DNA of 64,000 nucleotides, taken from Symsagittifera roscoffensis (lineage: Eukaryota > Xenacoelomorpha > Acoela > Convolutidae). The stretch spans positions 81,820,751 to 81,884,750 of the forward strand of contig NC_087062.1 of the NCBI RefSeq assembly GCF_963678635.1. Direction: 5' to 3'. Below are positions 12,142-24,180 of this stretch, in pieces. Under the pieces are notes generated by a model. That model searched no databases and was not told the DNA's origin. It was given only the letters and a program-made list of their open reading frames with translations. Each line of letters opens with the position of its first letter. The first letter of the stretch is position 1. The position numbers were made by a program, and so were the translations under genes.

Positions 12142-12415
12142 ATTAGAGTTCTTGATATTCTCTCACAGATATGATCAAATCTGATTTCGGCATGGCCAAC
12201 TTGAAATATTTTTTGGATCAACCAGATTATTATTATTATTAGAGTTCTTGATATTCTCTCACAGATATGATCAAATCTGATTTCGGCATGGCCAACTTGA
12301 AATATTTTTTTGATCAACCAGATTATTATTATTAGAGTTCTTGATATTCTCTCACAGATATGATCAAATCTGATTTCGGCATGGCCAACTTGAAATATTT
12401 TTTGATCAACCAAAC
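12142..12415. repeat. Tandem triplication, unit 93-96 bp
   Basis: Three nearly identical units start with ATTAGAGTTCTTGATATTC at 12142, 12238 and 12331. They differ mainly in the lengths of a T run and an ATT microsatellite at the unit ends. The near identity suggests a recent expansion. The 96-codon open frame across it on the minus strand is a by-product of the repeat. Confidence 0.9.
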
Positions 12416-13814
12416 TTTTAAAATTTTCACGAACATCGAATAGAGTTTAGATATGAATAAAAAAACTTTTTAAAAATTTCACTATTTAAAACATCGTAAC
12501 TTCTTGAACATTTGCGTTACGACCATTAAGTCTTTCATGAAATAGTTCCAGATTAAATTGTTAGTTTCAATTGTTAGCCGGATAGTTTTGTTCCACTCTT
12601 TAGTCAATTATTCTGTCCTAATAAAACTAAAATTTCTTTCCAATAGAATATCAAAAGTAACTAAGCGTTATCCATCTACTATACCTTGAATTACGATTGA
12701 TTCTTATCCTAATCTTGGTTCTTTCTCTAGGTAGATCTATGAGAAACACTAGTTTTGCTACCCGTACTTAGGAGATTGTTTTTACAAGATCCGAATTTTT
12801 TTTCTTACATAAGTTAATTCTCAGATCTGAAATTCGTTAACTCAAATCTTGGATATGAATTTTAAAATTTTAGATCTGAAATTTGGATCTGAAATAGAAA
12901 TTGCCTGATCTGAAAAAAACACAATTGCTTCTTTTGCAAAATACAATTTAATTCAGGTTAATAAGTTGTAATAAAATTCCGAATAATTATACGTTTTTTT
13001 TAAACTGAAATTTAGATGTGTAAAAAGATAATTTCAGACCTGGATTAGAAAACTTACTAGGTACGGGAAGGTTAATGCAAAGTAGCTGGCTAAAAGTTAA
13101 GCAATCGGAATTCAAGTATAGTAAAAAGATAATGCTTAGTTACTTTTGATATTTTCTTGAAAGGAACTTGAACGTTTTTTTAATACACAATTAGAAAGAA
13201 ATTATAAGTTGAATTATGAGCCAATGTTTCAACTTTGACAAGTTGCAAATAATCGGGTGTTAAAAATGTTTAACTTTTTAATCAGGTCAAACATACAGTC
13301 AAAATTAAAGTTGTGATCAGAAATTTTTGTTGACAGTCTGGTATTTCAGGATATACAAGTAGTGGATGACCGTAGTTGCCCCATGGTGAGATCGATGATT
13401 CTGTACTCTTCCGATAGGCAAGGTTGGTAAAGCCGGCTATTGAAAGCTCTAATTGGTATTAAATCTAAAAGCCCTTCTTATATATACTTTCATCTTTTGA
13501 AAAATTAAATTGTTTTTCTTGATTAACTGGTTTCAGTATTTTCGTCAGGTATAATTTTTTTCAATGATATTTAAAGTAAATAATTTTTGACAGTCTTCTG
13601 GTTTTATACAGAAATTTGGTTAGTTAATTTTTGTCTAAGTTTGCTGGACTTAGTTTCTAGTATTACCGTCTGTGTTTCGATTATTTTTTGAAATTTTTTT
13701 TACAATTTGTTTCATCTGCGTATTTACTCTTCGGTAAATTTTTTCTGAATGTTATTTTAAATCTGCTGTCGTGTTTCACGGCAAATTTTCATTTAAATAA
13801 ATCTATTTTCAGGC

Positions 13815-14060
13815 ACACGCAGGGGCGGATCTCAGATTTTTTAGATCGACCGAATTGATTTTTGAGCTCTCCCTAAGCATGGTCCCTTTTTCGGCAAAAT
13901 GTTCTGCGCCGCAGGCAAAAATTTGAAAAAAACAGTCCAAAAAAGGCGTTTTAGGCACTTTTTGGAAAATTTTGACCAAAAAATTGCGTTTTTTCGGCGC
14001 GCGCTCCCCCCTCAAAATTAGCATATATTGGCGTCAATCGGCCAAAAATCGGCGTCAATT
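13815..14060 (-). repeat. MITE-like interspersed repeat, copy 2
   Basis: Reverse-orientation copy of the family at 5878-6240. It has GGGGCGGATCT at the left end, TGCGCCGCAGGCAAA, AGGCACTTTTTGG and GGCGCGCGCTCCCCC. It faces copy 3 across about 250 bp. Confidence 0.6.
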
Positions 14061-14304
14061 AGCATAATTTTAGGTCAATCGGCCAAAAATGGATTTCTTA
14101 AAAAGTACCATTTTCTTTGATGAGTTGTTCAGTCATATTTTTATGAGAAGAGAACTTAAATAACTCTTTTTGTACTTTACATAACAAGTGGGGGATAAAA
14201 CGAAGAAATTTTTTTAATTAAATTTTTTGGCCTTAAAGTGCATTCGGAACATTCAAGGCTCTGCACTGAAATATGAGCAGTCTTGTTTAAGGTATGTCAA
14301 AATT

Positions 14305-14670
14305 AAATCTCAGGGATTTGACCCAAAGGGTCCCCCTTTTGTACTATTTTGAGATATCCACTTTTGGTGACGTACCCTAAAATTTTTCTAAAGGCGCCAA
14401 TAAATACTAATTTTGAGGGGGGAAAAATACTAATTTCTGAGACGCGTTTTTTTTTTGGTCAAAATGATCCAAAAAGTGCCTATAAAACGCCTCTTTTGTT
14501 TTTTGAAAATTTTGCCTGCGGCGCAGAAATTTTCGCCAAAACGGTGTTCTTACTGCTTTGGGAGAGCTCGGAAAATTTATTTGGTCGACCGAAAAAAAGG
14601 TCGACAAAGTTTTCGAAATTTTTTTGAAAATCAAAATCACCCCCCCCCCCCCTCGAGAAAATCCTAGTTT
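14305..14670 (+). repeat. MITE-like interspersed repeat, copy 3 (with poly-C tract)
   Basis: Plus-orientation copy with TCTAAAGGCGCC, CCAAAAAGTGCC, TTTGCCTGCGGCGCAGA and GCTCGGAAAATTTA. A poly-C run and CTCGAGAAAATCC form its right end. It is inverted relative to copy 2, so the pair could fold back on itself. Confidence 0.65.
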
Positions 14671-16852
14671 TCAATTGTGTTAACAGAGCATTCGAAAGGA
14701 TCGTTTTAACCTGGAAATCAGTTTAAAATACCACATGGCTATTCAAGAAATTTTGATTAAATAGTATAAATTGAAAATTGTGCGTAAATTAAGGTTCTAA
14801 TCATTGCCTTTAATGCTAAACAAAGATTGGAAACACAAAGAAAACCTCATGAAAAAAGGAATAGTTGAGTAGTATTTCGTAAAGGTTATGCACATTTTTG
14901 AAAAATTTAGAATCTGATTGATTTTGTTTAAGTGCTTTTCATGCTTTAAGTTTCATTAAAAAAAATAAGCATGCATCTTCATTCAATTCGTTTTTGCCTC
15001 TGTTTTTTTTAATGTACATTAACTTTATGATTATTTTTGTGAATTTTACTCATTCAAGTGAGAATTTTTGCCTCTTGAAAAATTTTGCATGTAACTTCCT
15101 GGAAAAACACAAATGGTCGGAGAACGTTGATCAAGTTTGCAGTTCTTCCTGATTTCTCCGTTCAAGTTCAAAGTTTTTAAACTTCTAGTGAATTTTACGT
15201 CGATATTTCTTTTCCTTTCCAAAAGCATTTTTTTGAACTCCTCTTTTTTGGTGAAGCTTGGCTGTGCAATGGTGTCTTTAATCGATATTGTTGTATCCTG
15301 TCACTATCTTGCTTGTAACATGCAAAATTTCCGTTAGATCTGTTCGATGGGTAGTTTTCACTTTATCTGACATATGTCTTTGATAGAGTTCGATTCATTT
15401 GATGTGTTATATCAAAAGTTATTTGAACGAAATATTGTGATGATTTACCTTCTTGAAAAACTTTTACAACATTTTAACTTGACAGCAAATTGATTTGGAT
15501 CTAAATATTACATCCTTTCGACGTACGTTCTTGGTAAAATTATTTGTTTAATTGATTAGTCATTTATTTTTGATCGATACTTGTGAGCATCATTCCTATT
15601 CTGGTTAATGAAAGGCTGTAAAATTCCATTTTGTTTCAAATAAAATTGTCGGCCAATTATTTCTCTGCTTATCTGTTGACGGCTCAGTTGTGTCATCTTC
15701 GATTCGTTTTTTTTATATATCGGTTTTGCTTGATTTAGTACAAAATGAAACTTTACTTGCCTTGACTTCGTATTTTTTCTTCGTTTTTTTTTGTTTCGCT
15801 AAAGAAATTCCTCGGCCTAAACTTTTTCGGCCTATTTTTTATCGACTTAATGACCTAATTTTGGGTTAAAGACCTAATTTTGGGTTGTATCAAGGGAAAC
15901 ACCTAATCGAGTTTTCCGTTGGGTAATAGGAAGTTAATGTCGGCAAAACAGCTGAAAAGTTTTTTTTTGTTTATTTTTGGTTTTATAATTTTTCATTTGG
16001 TCGTTTTGGAAAAAGGAAATTTGAGAAGGAAAAAGGAAATTTGAAATTAGATCTATCCTACATTTGATGCAGTAGTTTAGGTCAGATTTAGCCAGATGGA
16101 AAGTCTGAACTACTAACACTCATTGTAAGCTGCCGCAAATATTCATGAAATGTTGTAAAAAATAAAACAATTGCTGAAACTATTATGAAAAAAATTCAAA
16201 AAACAATTTTTGTAACTTTTATATTGACAAATTCGTAGGATGCTCTGTGAGACCTTTAGGGCACAGTAGATGAGCATTCGACTGAGAATAATCCAAAAAA
16301 CGGAAATAAAAAATCGTTGTTGATTTTTTAAACCATGTCGTTTTGACAGCATTATAAATGTGCCCGAAGGGAGCGTTTTCAGCTGCCCTACCATCCATTC
16401 AAAATTACCTGAATGTGCGCGTGCGCATATTAAGACTGGAAGTACGAATTAATCATTCCAAAGTAGGGAGGGTGGGACGCAGACCTGACCGGCTTGTTCT
16501 AATTTTATAGTTGTTGTACGTGTTATTGCATCGACTTTCAATCAAAGTGAGGAATATATATGCTTGGGGTGGTTTTTTTTAATTCAGACTAGTTAGACAA
16601 AATTATGGTCCGTCGGTGGATCCATCTCTTGATCTGCATGTGGCAAGCCGAGTGTGCACACTACTATAGTAACCTGCCATGCGTATGGCTAAAACTATTT
16701 CTTTTATTATCCCGCACTACAAAATAGAATTGAGGGAGCTTATTGGTTTCATCAACTCATACACGACTGAAATTGCAACACTTACTGTTTGATATTATCA
16801 GCCTAAAATTCATAGATTCGCCTATATTCAAGTAACCAAACTATCGGATACC

Positions 16853-17150
16853 AATTAAAGGGCAGTCGGAACATTTAGGGCTAGCCCTGATACGAGCAGT
16901 CGTGTTTTGGCTAAATGCGTGATGTTACGATGTCAAGTGAGAAGAACAAATATAATCAAAATTGCTTAAGAACCTTTATCCACAAGGGACAAGACCAACA
17001 TACGAGCTGTTCAGCTCTTCACGGAGAACCCCCTGTTGTGCCTCTGCTTAAAAACTACATGCAATGTTTTAATTTTCTGGGCTGGGTAATGTTGTCTTGC
17101 CCTCAAACAACGGTATTTCATTGCGAGGGGGGTTCAAAATTATCAGGGTT
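16853..17150. repeat. Interspersed repeat copy, family shared with 4690-4850
   Basis: The right part (16960-17130) repeats the ordered blocks listed for 4690-4850, including ATACGAGCTGTTCAGCTC. The left part (GGGCAGTCGGAACATTTAGG) resembles 14246-14290 and 7498-7520. The 80-codon open frame through it does not resemble a protein. Confidence 0.5.
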
Positions 17151-18554
17151 CCCCTAACTTTGGATCAATTCGAAGCATGAAGTACTATTCTCGACAAATC
17201 GAGACAAAAATTTCATTCAACAATGAAATTGGCACAATATTTAAGTAATTTCATCTAGGCGACAATTCAGGCATATTGTTAATATGTTAAATTTCAGAAT
17301 TTTATTTTTGTTCCGATTTTCGTAACGAAAGCAGCGGAATATTTGTGCTCGGGGTGGGTTTTTTCTTCAGACAAATTTCGTCTTTTTAACTCGTCGTTTT
17401 GATGGAATTTTTAAAATATCATTCAAAAAGTTATGTTGTGATGAGTTCAAGTTTGAGATATTTTACCTGCGATCATTTCTCGTCAAGGTATGGGCGTTTA
17501 AAGATTGCCATTTTGGCTTATTCGGGACTATTAACACGTGATACATTTTGCGCTATTAACGCGTAAGCGGAGATTTAATCAGTCTTAGAAATCGTTCCAA
17601 ATTGATTGAAACAAGCTATTTGCCATAACTGCTTTGTTACTAGAAGCGAAATCTATCACTTTGTACCTTATATGGCGTGGGGGGATAATTTTCACAAAAT
17701 CTCAAATTCAAAAAATCTCAAAAATCTCAACAAATAATTCATGTTTCATTACAATTAATTTTTTCATGTTATTAGTGCACATGAAAACAATGGTTTACTT
17801 TTGAGGTTGTCGAGACTGGTTCTCCAGTATAAAATGATATTGTCCTGCTATCGCGAGTTTTCTCAATTGTATTAGCTTTACTCGGTTTCATAATCTTGCT
17901 TATTTGTTATAACAATAGCCACTAATAAAGCGGATAAAACGGCTACTCTTAATATAACACAAGCGTTGGCTTGTGCAATAAGTACCTAATTGCAAATACA
18001 GCACAAACGCCAATCATATCATAATTTTCAAAAAAACTAATATTGATATGCAATTTACAACAGCCGGTTACCCATTTTAACGTTTTTTCTTAAGTAGAAT
18101 TGAGCAAATTGAGCTCCACAAAAAGTGTCTGAAAATGTACGCAGATCATACGATTAAAATACGGGTTTTTACATTTATCCCGATTCCATCCCTCCTCATA
18201 GTGCGGCAGTGAAATTAAAGCCCGCCATAGTAGTTAAATAAATTGGGTGGATATAAGTTTTTGTCACTAGACTCGGAGGCTGTAATGAAAAACATAGCCA
18301 ACAGACAGTTGGAAAAGAGTCATTGAACTCAAGTAAACAGAAAAAAATATGGTCCTACTTTTCGCAAAAACCTCAACTTTTGAATTTCAAAAAAAAATAG
18401 ATGGCCTTAAAGCTCTTTGATTTCCAGAAAAATTTACGATTGGCATAAGTAAAATTTTCAAAACTAGAAGTCGATCACGTTTTTCGTGACCTTTACACTT
18501 TCGCTGTTCGATAGTGGAGTTTGCCCTCCTTTTAAAAAATGAATTGAAGTGAAC

Positions 18555-18755
18555 TTCAAAAGAAATCAAGAGTCAAATCGCGAAAATTCAAAATTGAGCC
18601 TGAACAAAATCAAAAAAAATCATCGCTACCTATATACAAAATCTTATATAGGTCGCAATGATTTTTTTTTTCAAGAAAAATCTTGAAATTTGTTCAGGCT
18701 CACTTTTGCGTTTTCGCGGTTTGAAATTTGATTTCTTTGACTACGTTGATCGACT
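18555..18755. repeat. About 200-bp fold-back (palindromic) element
   Basis: The arms run inward from AAGAAATCAA and TCGCGAAAA through GAGCCTGAACAAA (18596-18608) to CCTATATA, and are mirrored by TATATAGG, TTTGTTCAGGCTC and the complementary TTTCGCGGTTTGA. Single-arm relatives occur near 28620-28700, 35825-35890 and 42985-43045, so the palindrome is probably two head-to-head copies of a dispersed repeat. Confidence 0.65.
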
Positions 18756-19823
18756 CTTAAAAAAACGAAAAACCAACAATTTATTTCTATTAATATATCC
18801 TGAGAGCCTCCTCTAATTTCCCTGCAGACTTCAAAACTCAATATTCAAGTTTTATTTGGGGGAGAAGTGCCGAAGAAAAAACTGTAACAATTTAACAATC
18901 TAATAACATTTAAGGAAAGTTACTTCACTGCTCGAGACAAGATATTATATCACTGAAGAGAGAAAAAACTACTGAATACAACTTCTCAGATAGAATTGGT
19001 AATCTACCTATACAAAACAGCCACAAACAGAGCAATAGTAGCCAATCAAGATCTTGGCCTATTAGGTAAGTTGATTCCCGGTTGAAATCCCACCACATAA
19101 TCCAAACTGTGGAGGTGAACTGACACATACAATTTTCACCTGTCAAAATTTCCCCGCTCCAACCCCAAGAAAATTCCCCCATGACATCAATTTTTGGAGG
19201 AATGATTGAGTAACCATAATTCAGTAGCTTAAACTTTAACCTACTTACAGCAAAAATTCATCCAATTACATTCGTCAAAAGCATGAATATGACGATGAGA
19301 AATATGGGAAAGCATGGAAATTTTGAACATGATATTCACATAACAAGAAATGTCAAATTATTTATATTTTAATGAATTGGCATTACAAAACTGTCGATTT
19401 TGAGATTTTTCGGCATACATTTTCAAGTTACAAAATGACAAACAAAATTTTAAACTGATTGGCTTCCTTATATTCACACAAAGCTTTAAGTCAAAAAACA
19501 AATAGTAGTTGCTAACTGAATTTTAGAGTTTAGCTACATTCATGACGCAAAGGAAGCCATTGAAATGTGATCCATCACAAATTATAGAATTGAGAACTAA
19601 ATGAGAAAAAGGAATAAGAAAAGATATCGAAACGCTCGTAGCTCAGAGGGGGGAAGTGACCAAATACAATAAGACTTCGACAAAAATAAATGAGCAAATT
19701 ATCAACCTTCGAAAAAATCATCATTCAGACAATCTTCGTTGAAATCTAATTTTAAAAGTTATTTGAAAAATCCTATCCTCTTTTTAAAAAAATCTTTGAT
19801 TGCAAAATTCATTCCATTGTTTC

Positions 19824-20608
19824 TTAAGTCAGTTCAGCAGCTGTAGATTCCGTTTGAGGGCCATCTCCGTCCTGATTTGTCGTTTGAGACTGACCAATCA
19901 CGTTCAAAGCAATCTTCTCTTCGCCTTTGTTCCCGCCAACATCTGACATCATTTTATTCACTTTGGCATCCGAGTTACACTCATCGTTCGGAATTTCAGT
20001 CGTAGTGTTCGAGAAATCTTGGACATTAGCAGGAACACCGGCTACATCCCCTGTTCCATTAAATGCGTTCGAGGGATCCGAGGATGTGGGTTCATTTTCA
20101 CGGGTCATCTCTATCGTCGCGATTGCCGTCGACTTATCTACATCTTTCTTAGTTTTAACCTTTTTCGAGCTATCTGAGTTGTCATCGCCAAACGATTTTA
20201 AGGGCGATACATCTATGACTTGAATGAGATAGTCCTCCGTGATCTTCAAGTCTTTCAGTTTGCAGCTATCCACCAAAACTTTTCCCCCGTAAAACCACCG
20301 CTGGCACTTAATGTCGACGCCATGCACTTTATGCACTTCGAATTTGCCATGATAGACCGTGCTTTTTTCACGCAGTGATACAAAGTGATAGTCTTGTGGC
20401 AGAGAAGATATTCTGATTTTATATTGCACTGGTTTACCAAGCGACTCTGGGTTTTGCAGAGCGGCTGCTAGATTAGACGCCGCAGAGCCAGAATTCGCTC
20501 CACTAGTCGGAGATTTCGCCTCGTCAATGAAGTTAATGGGATTTGACAGGAGGTAGACAGGCAACTGGTACCTGTTGCCTAACTCGTCGTAACAATCGGT
20601 TAAGTTGC
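19824..20608 (-). CDS. UBTD-type ubiquitin-like domain protein, exon 3 (last)
   Basis: Homologue of UBTD1/UBTD2, small proteins with an N-terminal UBTD domain and a C-terminal ubiquitin-like domain, reported to bind ubiquitin-conjugating and deubiquitinating enzymes. The exon enters in phase 1 after a GTTTCAG acceptor and starts with NLTDCYDELGNRYQLPVY, the hallmark end of the UBTD domain. A ubiquitin-like fold follows, ending QRWFYGG..LKDLKITEDYLIQVI. A low-complexity tail of about 120 residues, rich in Asp, Asn, Ser and Thr, extends past the usual C-terminus. The three exons (46+234+785 nt) give 354 residues, against about 230 in the human proteins. Intron 2 reaches to 41146. Confidence 0.9.
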
Positions 20609-20862
20609 CTGAAACAGTTAAAAAAAACTTATAAACCAATAGCAGTTCGTAAAGACAAAAAATTTCGCATATTTTTTAGTCAAAACTCAATTTTTTTTGC
20701 ATCATGTTCACAACCCTACGCTAATTAATTTTTAGACTATATTAATTTTCCAATCTTTCAATGTTAAAGCGACCGATTGCCTACCAAAACATTGAGAAAA
20801 TATGGACTTAAGAAATTCTCAAAAAAATTATCGAGGCAAATTTCACATTCATAAATGTGTCG

Positions 20863-20925
20863 TATGGGCGCATAGTGATAGTGATCAGTAATAATATGAT
20901 TGCGGGTTCAAATCGGACTTGCGCA
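20863..20925 (+). repeat. tRNA-derived SINE head or tRNA relic
   Basis: TGGGCGCATAGTGATAG resembles a pol III A box and GCGGGTTCAAATC, about 40 bases on, resembles a B box. The flanks do not form an acceptor stem, so a functional tRNA is unlikely. Confidence 0.35.
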
Positions 20926-21662
20926 GGATTTAAATCATACTTTCAAGATAACCATAGCTTAATGAGCTCATCATGATTGAGTGAGCTCCAGTTAGCCTTA
21001 AACTGCAGCTCTATATGAGCCTCAAGGAAGTATAACTATGTTTTTAAAACGACATACATAAAACCACAAACCCAGTTCAAGTTGCTGCGAAAAATGAAAT
21101 TATATTCATCTGTATATTTGTTTTTATCATTTTGCTAAAAAAAACATAAAACATTTTGCACGTAAGCTATTCAAACCATGAAACGCATATTAACCAGTTG
21201 ATTTCAGATAGCTTAATTTGGTTCAGGAAAATTTCAAACAATGAAATTATGAACTATATGCCTTAATAGCTTCAATTACTTTGCGAAGGGAAATCTTTTT
21301 CATACCAGCTCATAAACGCCAAGTTGAAACTCTGGAATAACTAAAGCTGTTCTGATAGCTTGAATCATTTCGCAAAGTAGTATATCTTTTTTTAAATTAA
21401 CGCTCCCGGAAACCTTCTTTGTTTGCAAATACTTTCAAGCTTTTAGGCTCCGAAACTTTGTTATTCGATAATTTAATGTTCGATACTTTACTGCTACTCA
21501 ATTGGTGGGACACAAAACTTCGTGTTTCTATTGATGGTTTGAACTAGCTTCAATTTCATCTTGCGAGAGAGGCGAAGCTTCGCTTCGCAAACACAAGCGA
21601 GGCCACGAAAAAAGCAGCTCTAGGAAGTGAAATAAGAAAAAATAGAATTAAGCCTCGAATTA

Positions 21663-21760
21663 GCAAAAATTCGGCTAGGTCTAAGATTCGATCTGTGACC
21701 TACTGCAATCAAAAGATTTTGCGCCTCACGCACTAACCACTCACGCTTAACCGCCGGCAA
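21663..21760 (-). repeat. tRNA-derived SINE fragment
   Basis: On the minus strand GTGAGTGGTTAGTGCG (21728-21744) resembles an A box. A CAGATCGAATC B-box-like block followed by TTAGACCTAGCCG lies near 21668-21692. The downstream block resembles that of the copy at 40905-40995. Confidence 0.4.
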
Positions 21761-22536
21761 ACACTAGTCACGAATAAAACAGCTACATATGCTAAGAAAT
21801 TGCTAATGCGATTCAGCAAAAATGCCCCCCAAGACAAAGGCACAATTTTGCAAGCAATAATTTGGAATATAACAAAATGAAGGAATCCAAACTAACTTTG
21901 CATGTAACAAATCGCAAAGCATAAAGCCACATTATGTATAAATTATGCATTAGAAAAAATTGCGCGATATATTCAGTTAAAAAATTTCTGAGATCGAGTT
22001 TTATTATTGTTGTTTGAAATAAATAGCTTTATTCGGTTCATTTGATGAACTAAACATGCATCAACTGTATTACCTTACAACTACAATGTGCCTCAAAGTG
22101 GCATTCATATTTGCGACTTAGGTTAGAACAAAAAGAAGGTTCATAATGATACAATAAGCTGATGCTAGTCTAAATACCCTGTTTGAAAATCAAGTCGATT
22201 TAGATGGCAAGAATTCGTTCGCAAGTAAATTGATCCCGGCAAGCTCGTTCTGATAGCCTGGTGTTTTCAAAAAAGATATTTAAGGGATGCAAAATTGATT
22301 TTTAAGGCTCGAAATGGAGCGTGAAATCTTTTTTTTAAAGAAAACAATTGAAGCCACATAATTTTTCAAGTCAATTTTCAAAGCTTTAATTGATTATCCA
22401 AAAGTTGGCTTTTTATGCAACCTATTGACTCAATGAGACAAATTTCTGAAAATATCCTAGTTATATTTCGCCAAAACATAAGTTTCACATTTAAAATAGG
22501 TTTGGTTTTAAGGAGAATTGTTTTCAATTTGATTTT

Positions 22537-22664
22537 GATACCTTGCTAGAATTCCAAAGATCTTGAAACATTTCAAAGTTTATCCTTAGTAAAATGTCAG
22601 ATCTTTGGAATTCTATCAAGGTATCAAAATTAGAATTCTAAGGATAAACTTTGAAATGTTTCAA
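22537..22664. repeat. Two interleaved inverted repeats (order A-B-A'-B')
   Basis: A (22537-22563) and A' (22599-22625) are inverted copies with 26 of 27 bases matching. B (22563-22589) and B' (22638-22664) are a perfect 27-base inverted pair. A and B abut, while A' and B' lie 12 bases apart in the same left-to-right order, so the two stems overlap in pseudoknot fashion. Both ends are flanked by similar TTGATTTTGATA sequences. Confidence 0.9.
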
Positions 22665-23649
22665 CTTGATTTTGATAGCTTGAAACAGTGATCAAAACTT
22701 GATGTTTCAAAATTGTTGCAAAAGGGCGAAAATATCAGCAATGGTACATATATATCAGCAAGAATTGCAGAAAATTTTAAGCAAGAATTTCAGAAAATTT
22801 CAAAAACTTCCATCAAGTTTCGAGTTTCTTTTGCTCGAAAAATGTCGAGTTGCTTTTGATAGCTAAAAATGATTCAAGTCTTTCAAACAAGAAGAATGTA
22901 CACTTTGAAAAAATTCAGATGGTTCTGATAGCTCGAATCGCTTCGGAAAAATAATTTAATTCCAGCAAAAGAACTTTAAATGCTTCCAAATTACTTGATA
23001 GCGTGAGCTGGTCAGTCTTTTCAATCAATAAAATTTAACTATTTCTAAACTTACTTTGACAATTTGAAAAAATTTCCGAAAAAACTTATTTGTGAACTCG
23101 AAGCAATTTGTTAAAAATCAGGTTTTTCAAGAAAGCACAAAGCCATTAAACTTTCTAGGAAAGACTTCAAGTAATAAAATTTTGAATTATTTCAAATTGT
23201 TTTAAACGACCAAAATAGTTTGCGGCAAGAAGTTCATTTCCAGCAACGAGAAACTTCAGGTTGCTTTGTTAGCTTGAGGAATTCCACAAAAAATTAGTTA
23301 ATTCGAGCAAGCTACTTAAGCATTCAAACTTTTTAAAATTTTGAGCTGTTTTGAAAACTCGACTCAAACGCAAAAAGTTAATTCCAGCAGTTGAAACCTC
23401 CAATATGTTGGGAGAGCTTGAAAGGTAACAGTAAATATTTCATAATTAAGCATAAAATTAAATATTTCAGGCAACAAAAATTTCAGGCAACAAAAGCTGC
23501 TCAAATAAGGAAATTTTTATATCTTTCAAATTAACTTGATATCCCAACTAGTTTCGCGTGAAAAAGGTCTTTTCGAGCATATTCAGGCGGTTAAATTGAT
23601 ACAAGGAAAGCGCACCATTGCAAGCTACTAAATGGTCAGTGAGATGGAA

Positions 23650-24180
23650 ACAACAAAGCGTGAAAAAAAAACTGCAAATACCAAAAATTCGATCACAGAA
23701 AAACAGACGTGAAACACAACCAGAAGAAAAGGCATGCTTTTAGTATTTTCCGAGCGTTTACTAAGCCAACAACACGTGGTTAGACGCCAAACGATCCCAA
23801 AACAAATGTGGCAAAGGAAATTGTCCTAAAAATCAACAATTACGAAAAATTTAATCTCAGAAAAACAGACGACAAACACAACCACTAGCCATAAGCAAGA
23901 TTTTAGTATTTCCCAAGCGTCCACTACGCCACAACACGTAGTTAGACGCCAATTGATCTGAAAACAAAAATGCCACCAAAGGAAATGGTTGTTATAAAAT
24001 ATCAACATTTTTTGAAGTACGAAAACTTCATTCTCTGAAAAACAGCTATTTGCATAAAAGAAGCTTTTAGTATTTTTAAGCGTTCACTAGGCCGATAACT
24101 CGTAGCTAGACGACAATAAATCCAAAAACAACAAATATGAAAGGAAATTGTTCGCATAAAATACTTAAAAATTTTGAACT
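23650..24180. repeat. Three-unit tandem repeat, about 170-180 bp per unit
   Basis: Three diverged units each contain GAAAAACAG, then TTTTAGTATTT, AGCGT-CACTA and CGTAGTTAGACG-type blocks, then an AAAGGAAATTGTT block. Units start near 23660, 23845 and 24015. Partial relatives occur near 38500-38640. Confidence 0.65.

Larger units (their letters stand above)
10675..19823. other. Gene-free intergenic stretch
   Basis: No open frame here resembles a protein family; the longest are about 60-96 codons and fall in repeats or AT-rich noise. Besides the elements listed separately there is a TTCGGAACATT-type fragment near 14246 related to one at 16867. Homopolymer and simple AT-rich tracts are common. 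I see no RNA gene. Confidence 0.6.

Noticed and set aside
12123-12413. 96-codon open frame on the minus strand with a repeated peptide
   Set aside because: It is only the translation of a near-identical DNA tandem repeat that happens to keep frame; there is no start context or family resemblance.
12142-12415. CRISPR array
   Set aside because: The units are direct tandem copies without unique spacers, and the sequence is clearly animal nuclear DNA.
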